From: Euborellia annulipes
Lineage: Eukaryota > Arthropoda > Insecta > Dermaptera > Anisolabididae
Direction of reading: 5' to 3'
Assembly: GCA_023213315.1 (NCBI GenBank)
Contig: JAKCPI010005251.1
Coordinates: 20,894-84,893 of the forward strand
DNA length: 64,000 nt
Position 1 is the first letter of the stretch. Each line of letters starts with the position of its first letter. This document shows positions 9,339-19,688 of this stretch, piece by piece. The translations under genes and the position numbers were made by a program. The notes beneath the pieces are model-generated. The model saw nothing but the letters and a program-made list of their open reading frames with translations, searched no databases and had not been told where the DNA came from.

Positions 9339-9655
9339 ACTTTCTCTTACCTATGTATATATATGTAATATATATAGAGAAAGTATTGGATTCATGTCAA
9401 AAATTCGATGACGAGATTTTGATGGTTTTGAGGTCCCCTGAATCCAAAAAAGTGGTTTGCGCGGCATTGTCTGTGTGTGTGTGTGCATGTCTGTGAACAA
9501 AATATTTCAAGAATGAAAAGAGCTATGAGGTTGAAATTTTATATTTAAGATAGGTTCTCCACACAAAAAAAAATCTAGTGTGACAAGCACAGAACTCAAC
9601 TTTCAATTATCGAAGGTAAGAGAAAGTTGTGTGCTGTGCGACCAATCACACCAGA
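9339..9655 (+). mobile_element. HPT element, internally deleted (317 bp)
   Basis: Has both ends of the family: the 5' hairpin ACTTTCTCTTACC...AGAGAAAGT and the 3' hairpin TCTAGTGTGAC...CACACCAGA with GGTAAGAGAAAGT in its distal arm. The middle 350 or so bases (CAGTAAAGTACT, GGTTGCCATGGTAAC blocks) are missing. T-runs lie on both sides. Confidence 0.88.
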
Positions 9656-9794
9656 TTTTTTAAATTTTTTTTATTTTCAAAAAACTTATATTATTAAAAT
9701 TTTAATTTTTTTTTTTTTTAAATTCTAAAAATTAATTCTAAAATTCAACCTATAATAATTAAATGAAGTGGTGACGAAGTAAAATATAAATTTA

Positions 9795-10124
9795 GGTATT
9801 TATTTAAAAATTAACGACCAAATAGTTCAGCACTCTTGCAAAAGATGCCAGGCTAGTCTAACAGCCGGCATTATCAGATCACTTGTAAGCCTATATTTAT
9901 GTATTTTTATGCTGTTATAAATGATATATAATAATATTTATAAACTATTAAAAGATAAACGGAAATCAAACAAATAGGCTATATGGGATTAAATATATCC
10001 CTACCATTCTGACGTCTGTTGGCAAATTTTCTTGTGGGTTGTGTTTTAGGCTCACTCCTGAAGACCCTTAATGCCATCTATTGGCAAAAACATGCAAACA
10101 GCTTTGTCTCCTGAGGCCCTTTAA
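9795..10124 (-). mobile_element. T625 element, partial copy
   Basis: Shares CTAGTCTAACAGCCG, AGATGCCAGGCTAG and ACCATTCTGACGTCT blocks with T625 on the reverse strand. It is diverged and incomplete, lacking a clear TTAA at one side. Confidence 0.7.
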
Positions 10125-10824
10125 AGCGTTACAGCTGATTAGAGATGATTGTCATCCCTCCACTTGACAAAGTCCTCTGGATCCGCCATTTTTATCTCCT
10201 CATCAAATCACTAATTCTTAATGCCTCTATTAATGTAGGCCTAGTATAATTTAAATAACTTTGCACTCACGGCGGAATTAGCCTAATTATTAAATCAATG
10301 ATTAAATCCAGTTCTTTCACCTTTGCGAATTTATGAATAAATTTCCGAATTCATACGGGATCTAATATTTGTTTTTTGTGAAAAATGAAGAAATTTAACT
10401 GTTTAAAGCTATGAGCATATAACTAATAACTTTTGGAATCACTGACCTACTGGGTGTATAATAAAATAAAAGATTTAATTAAGTTACAAAGTTTTTAATT
10501 AAATCCGAGATTTCTCATATCTCTTAGAAATTTTCGAATTGGCAAATCAATTGAGGTTAATAGATTAGAAGCGTATAATATAATAATCTGTTACTCAATT
10601 CCCTCTTCTCTCCCCCTTTGACTACTCTACCCTCTATTCCTCTCCTCCACTATTTGACTAGTCTGTGATTTTTCTTTTTTTTTTTTCTATAATTATTTTC
10701 ATATCAATCAACATGTAGAGTGTGAACATTTTTTTAAGTTCTTTTTCGGCATTTATTTAGAACCGGCCTCTATTTTTATTTATAGAGTTAATCAATGAAA
10801 TGCATACAAATAGCCTATACTGTA
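10125..10824. other. Unassigned AT-rich stretch
   Basis: No open coding segment, splice pair or repeat match inside the window was seen. Confidence 0.45.
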
Positions 10825-10940
10825 AATCATTTATTTTTTAGATGCTCTTTAAAATGTATATTCTCATTTTGCCCTCATAATTGTTTGAAGCAGACTTTAC
10901 TTTTGTAAAGATAGGAGAAATAGTTGCCATGGTAACAAAA

Positions 10941-11680
10941 TTTTTTTTTTTTTTTTTTTTTTTTTGGAATGGGTGCATAAGGTCCGAAGACCTATAATGA
11001 CCAATAGTCACATGCAGCCAGGAAGAAAATAAAACAAAAGGAGAAGCATAAAGGGGAAACTCAACTGCGGGAACTGAGAAGATGCCTGTTGAGGTTAGAC
11101 TTGAAAGTCTGAAGATTGTAGGTTTTGGGGAAGATAGACGCAGGGAGCTTGTTCCAATCACGGGAGGTCATGGGGACAAAGGAAGAATGAAATTGTTTTG
11201 TTCTGTTAGTCGTGATCTGAACAGCATAGGGATGCTGGGAAGATGCCTCTCTTGTGTTCCGTGAATATGTTGCATTGGGTGGGATAATTGATTTTAATTC
11301 GGCAGAGCATTGACCATGGTAATACCTGTAGAAGAGAGATAGTGCAGATACTCTTCTTCTATGATCTAGTGACTGTAAGGATGCAGTAAGGGTAGAATCA
11401 CCTATCAGTCTAATTGCACGCCTCTGTATGGCTTCCAAGGAGGAGAGAGCGTCTTTCGACGCCCCTCGCCAAAGGTGGGAACAATATTCAAGACACGGCC
11501 GAATTTGGGCTTTATAGAGGATTAGGAGTTGTTGGGAGGAAAAGTAACGCTTCGTTTTGAATAGGAAACCCAATTTCCTTGCGGTAGATTTAACCACAGA
11601 AGAGATGTGGTTGCTCCAGGAGAGATCAGATGTAACTGTCACTCCCAGAACAGAAAATGAATCTTTGAACTCGAGGCTAA
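10941..11680 (-). mobile_element. LINE-B retrocopy, 5' truncated
   Basis: Reverse-strand LINE with poly-A tail (T-run at 10941-10965), the 3' UTR ending TCTTCGGACCTTATG and about 620 bases of ORF2. The same LINE supplies the fragments at 1561-1725 and 2465-2682. A junction repeat of a few A/T bases is compatible with a target duplication but is not diagnostic. Confidence 0.88.
11061..11642 (-). pseudogene. LINE-B reverse transcriptase C-terminal region
   Basis: 193 residues, open throughout. It opens in the post-palm region (SDLSWSNHISSVVKSTARKL), continues with LLILYKAQIRPCLEYCSHLW and LEAIQRRAIRLIGD, and ends NLNRHLLSSRS. These are the standard C-terminal blocks of arthropod Jockey/CR1-like non-LTR retrotransposons. 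The catalytic YADD and the endonuclease are absent through 5' truncation. Absence of stops implies a recent insertion. It cannot be functional by itself. Confidence 0.88.
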
Positions 11681-11814
11681 AATATTGGTATTTTCCAATG
11701 TTTATAAATTTTACACCTGGAATTCTATCTAATGCCTACGGTCCGAAACTGAATATAAGTATGTCGATACAAAATATCTGGTGTGACAACTGTGCGGCCA
11801 ATCAGACCAGATTA

Positions 11815-12003
11815 AAATAAATTGTAATTTTATAAATTCAATTATTGCTTTAAGCTCAAAGTAAATTCAATTGTTATAATTTAACCTACAATTTAATTAA
11901 TTGTACGATATGTATTATTTATTTGACCATAATTTTTTAAATATATTCCAAAATTGAAATTCATTTAAGAGATTTTAATATCTCATTTTCTATTATTATT
12001 TTT
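11815..12003. repeat. Left copy of a direct duplication flanking SINE-A
   Basis: About 185 bases beginning TTGTAATTTTATAAA and ending with TTTAAGAGATTTTAATATCT plus an ATTTTCTATTATTATTT block. It recurs in the same order and orientation at 12286-12463 with about 10-15% difference (by eye). Confidence 0.85.
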
Positions 12004-12020
12004 TATTTTATTATTTTTTT

Positions 12021-12285
12021 TTAAACATTCACACTTTTTTCTCATTCACACTCACACTCACACACACATTCACACAGTCTTTTCGACAACTCAGGCCATT
12101 TAAGACTTTAGACGATAATCGTTGTAATTAATATATACTGTATATTGGGGGTTCAGGCATTTCTATTTAAGCCATCTGGTATGCAAATGGCTTAAATAAA
12201 ATCATCGGACTGCCTGGGTCCGAACCCGCGACCTTTGGTATAGGAGGTAGGCACGCTACCTACTACGCCAAACTCGGGGGCTAAT
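12021..12285 (-). mobile_element. SINE-A copy between duplicated flanks
   Basis: Reverse-strand SINE-A with TTTTTT then CACTCACAC-rich tail, the CTTTTCG block, the palindromic core (one arm mutated: CTGGTATGCAAATGG) and a tRNA-like head with B-box GGGTTCGGACCC. The anticodon-side arm differs from most copies (GGTAGCGTGCC form), marking a subfamily also seen at 23642-23873. Confidence 0.9.
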
Positions 12286-12463
12286 TGTAATTTTATAAAA
12301 TTAATTATTGCTTTTAAACCTAAAGAAAATTTAATTTTACCCATAATTAAATTAATTGTATGTCTTATTTATTTTATTATAATTTTTTTAATATTTTCCA
12401 AAATTGAAATTCATTTAAGAGATTTTAATATCTTATTTTCTATTATTATTTATTTTTATTTAA
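12286..12463. repeat. Right copy of the duplication flanking SINE-A
   Basis: Direct repeat of 11815-12003. The duplicated unit is far longer than a SINE target duplication, so it arose separately, for example by segmental duplication or as remnants of paired terminal repeats. Confidence 0.85.
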
Positions 12464-12672
12464 TGATTTTAAGAAAAAGGGTTAAAATTTTATAACTTCG
12501 ACGCCCTCTATCGTGAATTCGTGTACTGTACCAGGCGAAAAAAACTGAACGAACATCACTATTGGGTAGAGAGAGTAAAGGGATGTGCTGTCACACCAGA
12601 TTTTTAAAAATTATTCCGTCATATTTCTTCATTGTGCTGATAAATTATAGAAAAGATAAAAATATAGGCCTA

Positions 12673-12941
12673 TGTGATGCGGAAAGTGAGAAGGGACCTC
12701 TAGTCGGGGCAGTGAAATGATCGGTAAGGGCATTTTAGTCGAATTAGGTGAAAAATATCGATTTTTTGGGTTTTGATTCTTCAATAAATCCTATATCTCT
12801 AACTTAGAAAGGCTATAACGTTTTTAGTTTTTGAGATATCATAGTTTGGTCTTAAAATGTTCAGGAAATTATCCTCTGCAATAAAATATCAATAGCTCAA
12901 TTTGGGAAATCAAGACGTCCCTTTTCACTTTCAGCATCACA
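12673..12941. mobile_element. TA-flanked MITE, 269 bp
   Basis: Inverted ends TGTGATGCGGAAAGTGAG and, on the other strand, TGTGATGCTGAAAGTGAA, matching over about 25 bases including AAGGGAC. TA lies on both sides (12671-12672, 12942-12943). It is non-coding and Tc1/mariner-like by target site. Confidence 0.82.
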
Positions 12942-12943
12942 TA

Positions 12944-14838
12944 TATGGACACAAAAAAAATCAACATCAAAACTTATTTTTCTAGAAGATAAGAAAAAGT
13001 GATATGCGAATTTTTCTTTTTATTCTCATTGAATCGAGATTACTACTCTAGATTTTAATTTACAATTAAAGTACATCTAAGCTCGTTTTTTAGCATTAAT
13101 TGAAATATTAAAAGCGAAAGATTCGTGATTAATTAATAATTTTTAAGTAATTTACTTTTTCTTCGAGTCGCTGTTGTTTGCTATTAAATATATACTAGGT
13201 ATAAAGGTGTTTTTAAAGAGAAAGCTTAAAAATGTCGTTTAACTATCATCATTCGGATGAGTTGTCATCTGGGAACAGGCATGCCAGCCAGGACAAGTGA
13301 ATTTATTTCTTTTCTTTTTTTTTGATAACAAGTGATTTCCTTTAAAGAGAAAATAATGAAAGATTAGAATTGTCCCTTGATAACTCCTTTGTGTTATTTG
13401 TAGCGCCCTCTTCTAAGCTGGGCTAAATATCTTGACTTTTTCTTTTTGGCAGTGTGGTTTATTAAAGCTTTAAGGGGCTGTCTCTTCCTGCTTGTGAATA
13501 CGAAGATAAACGACCTTTGATTCAGAATGGGTCAGGCGTGACTCTTACTCTCGGGATCTGGTCACTAAGGGGGTCAGGAATCCGATTCCCTAAAATTATT
13601 CTTTCAAATCGTTTTTTCTCATTAAAACTTTCTTCCCCTTTATAAAAGAAAATAAGAATTTCATTAATTACAAAATTAACTAAAAAAAAAGACAACGTTT
13701 CGATCTGAATCAGCCTTCTTCAGTGCTATAAAGATGTTTTTTTTTTATAATTCTATTTCTTAGAGCAGGAAATGGTAACAACTCTCCTGATCTCAGAGTC
13801 AGTGGATCATTTCCTGTCTAAGCGATAAAATTGAATGCCTAGGGACAAATATAATGAATTAAAAAAAAATTCATTTTCTCTTAGAATTTCTTAGGTGGTT
13901 TAATTATTTTTTTAGTTTTGTTAAGAAAAATTAATTATTTTTTTTGGGCATAAAAAATAAAAAGATTCTATCTATTTCTAGATATCCTTTTGATATAAAT
14001 AACAATGCCTTCAATGGAGATTGAATTATTTGATAATTTCTCTTCACGAATTACAATAGTCAATTGAAAAAAAAAAAAAAAAAAAAACTAGGGCACTCTA
14101 CTGGAATGTGATAATACTCCTTTTTTTATTTTATTTAAAAGAAATGGAAATAAATATTAAAAAAAAAAACGAAACAGCGTATTTTAATGTTTCATTCATT
14201 TGGAACGTTTAATGGAAGCCATCTTGATTATTTGTTTTATTATTTTGTGAAATATAATAAAGAGATTTCTCTACTAAAGGGTATGCAAAGAGTAGGCTAT
14301 ATTCAAAATTTTATACAAAAAAAAAAAAAATAGAGTTGTCATTGAATCTAATCCAGCGTATATGCATTTATTGTCAAGTGAATGTAAATTTTTAAAAAAT
14401 ACCCACAAGTTAGCTTATAATCATCGTTAATAAAATTTGATTTTTACTTCTCAGTGCGGACATATTCACTGTCAATAAATGACAATAAATGCACATAAGC
14501 TGTATTAGTATTAATGACAACTCTTTATTTGTATACAAGATACTCTTTGAAGGCTGAAAATGGCAGGGTGGATTCCAGCCAAAACGTTCCAATAAAGAGT
14601 GTTTAATTATTAAATAAGAGGCTTCAATTATTGGCTGCTTCCTCTTTCTATTTTAAACATATTATCTACAGCCACCACCTGCTATTCAAATCATCTAGAA
14701 TAAACGTGTCAAATTTTATCCTTAACCGATCAAAACCGTGGTTCCAAGCAAATTAAGAAGCCACGCCCAGCACACAACAATATTTTTTCTATGTATTCCG
14801 TGGGGTCCTTTTGATCCAAAATATTTGGTGGGGGGAGG
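12944..14838. other. Long AT-rich stretch, mostly unassigned
   Basis: No coding segment. Holds a hammerhead-like core at 13691-13724, an imperfect hairpin at 13762-13822 (CAGGAAATG paired with CATTTCCTG), A-runs near 14070 and 14318, and otherwise nothing recognisable. Confidence 0.45.
13691..13724 (-). ncRNA. Hammerhead-like ribozyme core
   Basis: Minus strand: CTGAAGA, a short stem (CTGA/TCAG), then GAAACGTTGTC. The core residues fit CUGANGA...GAAA. Stem I and the cleavage site are not resolved. A poly-A tract (T on the other strand) lies beside it. Confidence 0.5.
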
Positions 14839-15001
14839 CATAGGCGCCGACTCAAGGAGGCACAAGGGGCTCGAGCCCCCATCCCCCAGAAAAAAAAACG
14901 CTTCACTATCAAAAGGTCATTCAGGGAAAATCTTAACCCATACTCCCTGAGTCAATCAAATTTAGGCCGCCCTATAAATCTTTAAAAGTCAGCGCCCATT
15001 G
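14839..15001. mobile_element. hAT-like MITE (CATAGGCGCCGACT type)
   Basis: Left end CATAGGCGCCGACTC, right end inverse AGTCAGCGCCCATTG. A palindromic GGGGCTCGAGCCCC lies inside. Both flanks read GGGGAGG, compatible with an 8-bp target duplication in a G-rich site. Confidence 0.68.
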
Positions 15002-15178
15002 GGGAGGGGTTAAATTTTCCACAATAATATCAATACTCTACTTTTCCCTTGCTATTAATATTATATATTATTCCGGGAAAGTAAAAGAAAGCAAGAATAA
15101 TCCAAAGGAAGAAAAGAAATATACTTGAAAGAAAAAATGATTTATGTATGCCCTATTATTATTTTTAAAATTATTTAA

Positions 15179-15785
15179 GGGGGTTCACGTCTAAACTTAC
15201 TTTAAAAAAAACTAGAATATTATAAGGAATTTTTCACTGCGTTTTTTTTTAAATTAATTAAATTCATAAGAGATTATTTGGACATCGAGCTATAATTTTT
15301 TTAATGACTTATTAAAAAATTATCGTAATTAATTTTTTGTTATCAAGCAAATACAAAAAACAATCTGTCCCAATAATCTTTAATTTTTTTTAAATTTAAA
15401 AATGAATTCATTGTTATTATTAATCACATATTATTTAAGAAAATTTTAAAATAAGCTTAGATGATTTATTTAAAAACCAACTGTCAAAGTAGTTCAGCAT
15501 TCTTGCAATAGATGGCTGGCTAGTCTAACAGACGATATAGTATTAGCCTATATTTATATATTTTTATGCTTTTATAATAGATACATAATATATAATAACA
15601 TTTATAAAGTATTTATTGTTAAAAGATCAATGAAAATCAACCAAATGCATTGAATATTATTAGCTACCATTCTGACATCTCTTGGCAAATTTTTGAATTA
15701 CTTGATATTTTGGGCATACTTTTAATAACACACAACGCCCTCTTTTCGGGAAAAACATGCGTAACACCTTCGCTCCCGTTCCCCC
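15179..15785 (-). mobile_element. T625 element, full-length reverse copy (607 bp)
   Basis: Flanked by TTAA at 15175-15178 and 15786-15789. Ends GGGGGTTCACGTCTAA and TTCGCTCCCGTTCCCCC correspond to the T625 ends. The interior contains the shared TGCCAAGAGATGTCAGAATG block on the other strand. It is non-coding. TTAA target sites are used by piggyBac and Kolobok transposons. Confidence 0.88.
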
Positions 15786-15789
15786 TTAA

Positions 15790-16373
15790 AGATACATTTC
15801 TTTATTTTATTTCTCGCCTCAACTGACCCCGATTAGATATATTTATTCGCGATGACATCAACAAAAATTCTTTTGGTAGAAAATTTATTTATTTTTTTTT
15901 TTTTTCAAATGTCCAGTCACCGTTTAAAATCAGTATGGAATACATATTTGTAATTTTTTCTCTTCATACACTAAATATTAATAAGTTCAATTGGTGGGAG
16001 CAAAGATCACTCACTCGCTTAATAATCGTAATCAGAGAATTATGTTCTTCGTTATCAGTGGAGCACGAAATCTCCGTCATGGATGAGTTGCTGGTCGTTA
16101 GAGGCTTAGCCCTTTATTTTGTTTTTTGTTGCAATGAACGTACATCTTTTATTTTTATATTCTTTTGCAAAATCATTCATTTGGAAATGTTTTCTGTTTT
16201 AAATCAATAATAAGATGGATGCTGTGATCCTGATCAATTTACTTATCTGATCAATTTACTCATTATGAATATTTAATTTTTTGAATTTTTTTCTTTTCTT
16301 TTTGCACATCAACATTTGTAATAAAAGATCATAGAATTTTATGCAATTAGTTTAAATAAAAAATCTGGTGTGA
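15790..16373. other. Unassigned stretch
   Basis: A 91-codon ORF at 15935-16210 has no recognisable domain and ordinary AT-rich residue composition. It is not supported as a gene. Confidence 0.4.
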
Positions 16374-17015
16374 CTGGTCGCACAGCACACAACCTACATA
16401 TTACCTTCGGTAATCGAAAGTTGTTCTGTGCTTGTAACACCAGATTTTTTTTAACACACTTTTTTCTCATTCACACTCACACTCACACACTTATGCACAC
16501 AGTCTTTTCGTCAACTTAGGCCATCTAGGACTTTATACAATAACCGTTATTTTTATAATAAATATATTTGGGGTCCAGGCATTCTTATTTAACCAGATTT
16601 TTTGTGTCGACATATATTTAGTTTCCAACAGTACGGAACATTTGAATTCAAGATGTAAAATTTATAAACATGGAAAAATATTTATATTCTGTTACCAGGG
16701 CAACCATTTCTCCTATCTTTCCTATGAAGTACAAGAGTAAAGTGTCCTTCAAACGATTTTGAGGACGAAATGAGAATATAAATTTTAAAGAGCACCTAAA
16801 AAATAATTGATTTTTGAATTAAAAGGGTTTGAGAAAATCGAAAAAAAAAAAAACTTAAAAAGTATATCAGTAAAGTACTAGTACTCTTTGGCCGATTTTG
16901 TTCAAAAGTTTTGTGTCACGTCCCAAGGGAGTGCCTAACTTAAATATATAATTTTAACCTCCTTGCTCTTTTCGTTCACAGACAGACGAACAGACACACG
17001 CCCACACACAATAGG
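16374..17015 (-). mobile_element. HPT copy with SINE-A inserted beside its hairpin
   Basis: The hairpin TCTGGTGTGACTGGTCGCAC...TAACACCAGA is followed at 16593 by the rest of the element (TGTGTCGACATATATTTAG, CAACCATTTCTCCTATC, AGTAAAGTACTAGTACT). It ends in a degraded CACACGCCCACACACA repeat. The 5' hairpin is missing. Confidence 0.85.
16451..16592 (-). mobile_element. SINE-A, 5' truncated, nested in HPT
   Basis: Only the tail half of SINE-A is present. The exact 12-bp duplication ACCAGATTTTTT flanks it at 16439-16450 and 16593-16604, which proves target-primed insertion into the HPT element. Confidence 0.93.
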
Positions 17016-17097
17016 AAATAAATATACGAATAGATATATTCGTACTTAAGAAAAAAGTAAAAATTTAGAAAATTTAACGCTATTTAGAATTTTCAAA

Positions 17098-17312
17098 GCC
17101 CACGGGGCTTGGACTAGTTGGTAGCGTGGGCTACCTTCTATACCGAACGTCGCGGGTTCGGACCCCAGGCAGTCCGATGATTTTATTTAAGGCATTTGGA
17201 TACCAAATGACTTAAATAAGAATGCCCGGACCCCCAATAGATATATTATTAATTAACGGTTATCGTCAAGGCCTAAGTTGCCGAAAAGACTGTGTGAATG
17301 AGAAAAAAAAAA
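17098..17312 (+). mobile_element. SINE-A, complete young copy
   Basis: Starts GCCCACGGGGCTTGG. It has a tRNA-like head, B-box CGGGTTCGGACCCC, the palindromic core, the GCCGAAAAGACTGTGTGAA tail and an A-run. Exact 12-bp duplications AGAATTTTCAAA lie at 17086-17097 and 17313-17324. This is the best reference copy for boundaries of the family. Confidence 0.96.
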
Positions 17313-17324
17313 AGAATTTTCAAA

Positions 17325-17799
17325 AATTTTTCAGTCACAAAAAAATTTGATGAAAATTTACATGCACATACTGTATGTCTTTTTTTTTTATCTTTTTAGG
17401 AATCTGAGACTATACTCTAATTTAATAAAGCTTGGTTAATTAGATTGTCCCCGAAAAAATTTCTAAGAATAATTTCTCTTTTTTTTTTTTTCCCCCTTTT
17501 TTCTCTTCCCCCCCCCCCCACTTAAAACCAAATGGAGCAAATTTCTCTATACTACCCACATATTCTAATTTCAAAGCATTATATAGTATGTACTCTGCAA
17601 ATCCTTACTATGCTCACGGGTGCCTGGGCCCTTGGAAGGAGCCTAAAACATACCGGCATTGCTTTGAATTCTTCTTGAGAACAAACTTTCTTTGACGATA
17701 AAACAAAAGTAGAGTTAAAAGCTATTTTGCATATTGATTTCTTGTTTTTGAGTTTACAAACCATTAATCAAATATTTGTAATTTATAGCTCCGTATGTT
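17325..17799. other. Unassigned stretch
   Basis: Contains a T-run and a C-run near 17480-17519. No gene seen. Confidence 0.4.
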
Positions 17800-17960
17800 T
17801 TATTTAGCCCTCTAGCAAAGCGAAGAAAGTGAGCAAAACAATTTGTAATGAATGCTCGCTTGCAATTTCAGATGCCAAAGGATATGTGGACCGAATTAAT
17901 GGCCAAGTGAAAAGAAATGGAGGACACCAAATATTTAATTCTCTTGCATGTTATGATGAT
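17800..17960 (+). pseudogene. Possible transposase C-terminal relic
   Basis: A frame without an ATG is open from about 17805 to a stop near 17970 and reads KVSKTICNECSLAISDAKGY in its first half. The C-x2-C pair after a basic stretch recalls the C-terminal Cys-rich finger of piggyBac-type transposases, but only one Cys pair is present and no termini were found. This is a weak call. Confidence 0.25.
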
Positions 17961-18212
17961 GTATGCAGCTTTTGAGGACAAAATCCAAGTGAAATTAAAT
18001 GATCGATAGAAGAAGAGAAGGAAGGGCACACGTGCTAAGAAATTTGCATCAGTCAAATAAAAAATTGAGATCGGCTAAACTAAGAACAAACTCTAAATCT
18101 AAAGTTGAACAAATCCAGAGACGTAACTATATTGACTGGCGCCTCCCACAGGAACAGTGAGTGCCACAATTAAGTCCCCACCTGATAGCTCGAGCCTTAA
18201 GTATATGATATA

Positions 18213-18928
18213 CCAGGTCATGTAATAAGTCTGTAGGATAAGTAAGAAAAAAAAACAAAATTTTGACAAAACTCGATTTTATTATTCAACATAGTTGCCT
18301 TCGACGGCTATACAACGAGTAAAGCGATTTTACAACTTTTCGATACCACTTTTATAGTACGATTTATCTTTCTCGTCAAAATAGGCATCGTTTTCAGCGA
18401 TTACTTCATCATTGGACTTAAATTTCTTCCCAGCAAGCATTCTCTTGAGATCTGAAAACAGGAAAAAGTCGCTGGGGGCTAAATCTGGAGAATATGGTGG
18501 GTGGATAAGCAATTCGAGCAATGCTTTATTAAAACTCGAAATTCAATGTTTCCATTTTTTTTTCCAATAACAAAAGTTGATTCACATAAAATTCTATAAC
18601 TCACGAATCAATAGATAGATTGCTGTCAAATTTATACACGTATCTTTTGAAGCTTACAAGTTAGTACTAAATAAAAATCATATGGAAAAAATTCTAGTAA
18701 TGCCATCTATATGCCATCATACGGCAGTGATTTTTTTTTTTTTTTTTTTCAAAAAAACACTGTCAAATTGAAAATGTACTATTTTGATTGAATTTGTTAC
18801 CTGAAATGAAATTGTATAAATTAAAATTAAGCACCTCTCTCCATGTATATGTACTATTGTACCAATTACATTACTTAAATAATAATAATAATAATAATGT
18901 CATCATACGGACTTATTGAATGACCTGT
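18213..18928 (-). mobile_element. mariner-type element, internally deleted
   Basis: Ends CCAGGTCATGTAATAAGTC and, inverted, ACAGGTCATTCAATAAGTC. TA lies at 18211-18212 and 18929-18930. At 716 bp it has lost about half of a mariner. The centre is AT-rich and contains (AAT)n. Confidence 0.88.
18270..18525 (-). pseudogene. mariner transposase C-terminal fragment
   Basis: The frame reads HPPYSPDLAPSDFFLFSDLK, the block holding the third catalytic Asp of mariner D,D34D transposases, then AGKKFKSNDEVIAENDAYF and YYKSGIEKL. Past the annotated stop the nucleotide sequence continues with the usual RCIAVEGNY-like end in a shifted frame. The first two catalytic Asp residues are deleted. It is a dead remnant. 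Confidence 0.9.
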
Positions 18929-19136
18929 TAGTATATGGTATATAGTGAAATAATTTTAATGACCGAAAAAGTAAAACGTAAAATCTAGTACAAATGATTT
19001 TATTTTACCTTTTCAAATTTAAAATTATTTACCCTAACCCATATACTATACCATATTCTTAAGGCTCGAGCTATTAGCTGGGGGCTTAATTGTGGCGCTC
19101 ACTGTACAAGAATGTCTAAGAGTGTTTATTGGTTAA

Positions 19137-19681
19137 CAAGGCAATATTTCCAAATATTTCAGAGACTTATCGGCACTCCTTCAGTGGACTCCTCATTCAC
19201 CACGAATTCCCCTTACAATTAAAACGCTTGGGAGCGACCATGTTGTTTGTCCTGCAATTATTAATCAGGAGTGGTAAGGTCCGTCTTCGATGGGCTTTAA
19301 CACTTGGCAGGGGACTGCGCCTTCGGCGAGCAAATGCACCAAATTTATTCTTGCTCACTGTTTGGAAGTTTTTTGAAGAGAAGGCTACCAATTGCAAAAT
19401 TTTAAAGTTTTAAATTTCCTTCTCTGATTCTACTTCCTGTATTTCTGGCCAATCATGGAGAGAACAGGCATATACCCACAGGACAGGAAGTCAGTGGCTG
19501 GCACTTTATATATAGTAATGAATAATGATGATTATCATCATTCAAATAATTAATAATTAGAGGACGAATAACATGGTCGCTTCCAAGCGTTTTGATTGTA
19601 AGGGGCATTCGTGGTGAAAGAGGGGAAATCCACCGAAGAAGGAGTCTCGATAGGTCTCCGATATATTAGGGTATTGCCTTA
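19137..19681. repeat. Foldback element with ~115-bp arms, TTAA edges
   Basis: The left arm about 19137-19245 is the inverse of 19563-19681 (shared GGAGCGACCATGTT / AACATGGTCGCTTCC, CCACGAAT / ATTCGTGG and CAAGGCAATA / TATTGCCTT blocks). TTAA occurs at both edges (19133-19136, 19682-19685). The GC-rich middle (GCACCTTCGGCGAG-like text near 19320) has no convincing protein. Confidence 0.75.
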
Positions 19682-19688
19682 TTAACTA

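Larger units (their letters stand above)
10825..11811 (+). mobile_element. HPT copy split by a LINE insertion
   Basis: The 10825-10940 part (TTAGATGCTCTTTAAAATG to GGTTGCCATGGTAAC-like) and the 11681-11811 part (TTTATAAATTTTACA to the shortened CTGGTGTGAC hairpin) are consecutive segments of the HPT consensus. The LINE-B retrocopy between them starts at its poly-T (reverse of poly-A), so LINE-B inserted into a pre-existing HPT element. Confidence 0.85.
18153..19107. repeat. Foldback/MITE split by a deleted mariner
   Basis: The left arm 18153-18210 (CAGTGAGTGCCACAATTAAG, TAGCTCGAGCCTTAAG) is the inverse of 19045-19107 (CTTAAGGCTCGAGCTATTAG, GCGCTCACTG). Arms of about 55-60 bases bracket the mariner remnant plus about 110 bases. 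The insertion therefore broke an older palindromic element. Confidence 0.8.

Noticed and set aside
15935..16210. 91-codon ORF
   Set aside because: Composition like surrounding non-coding DNA, no motif, no second copy.
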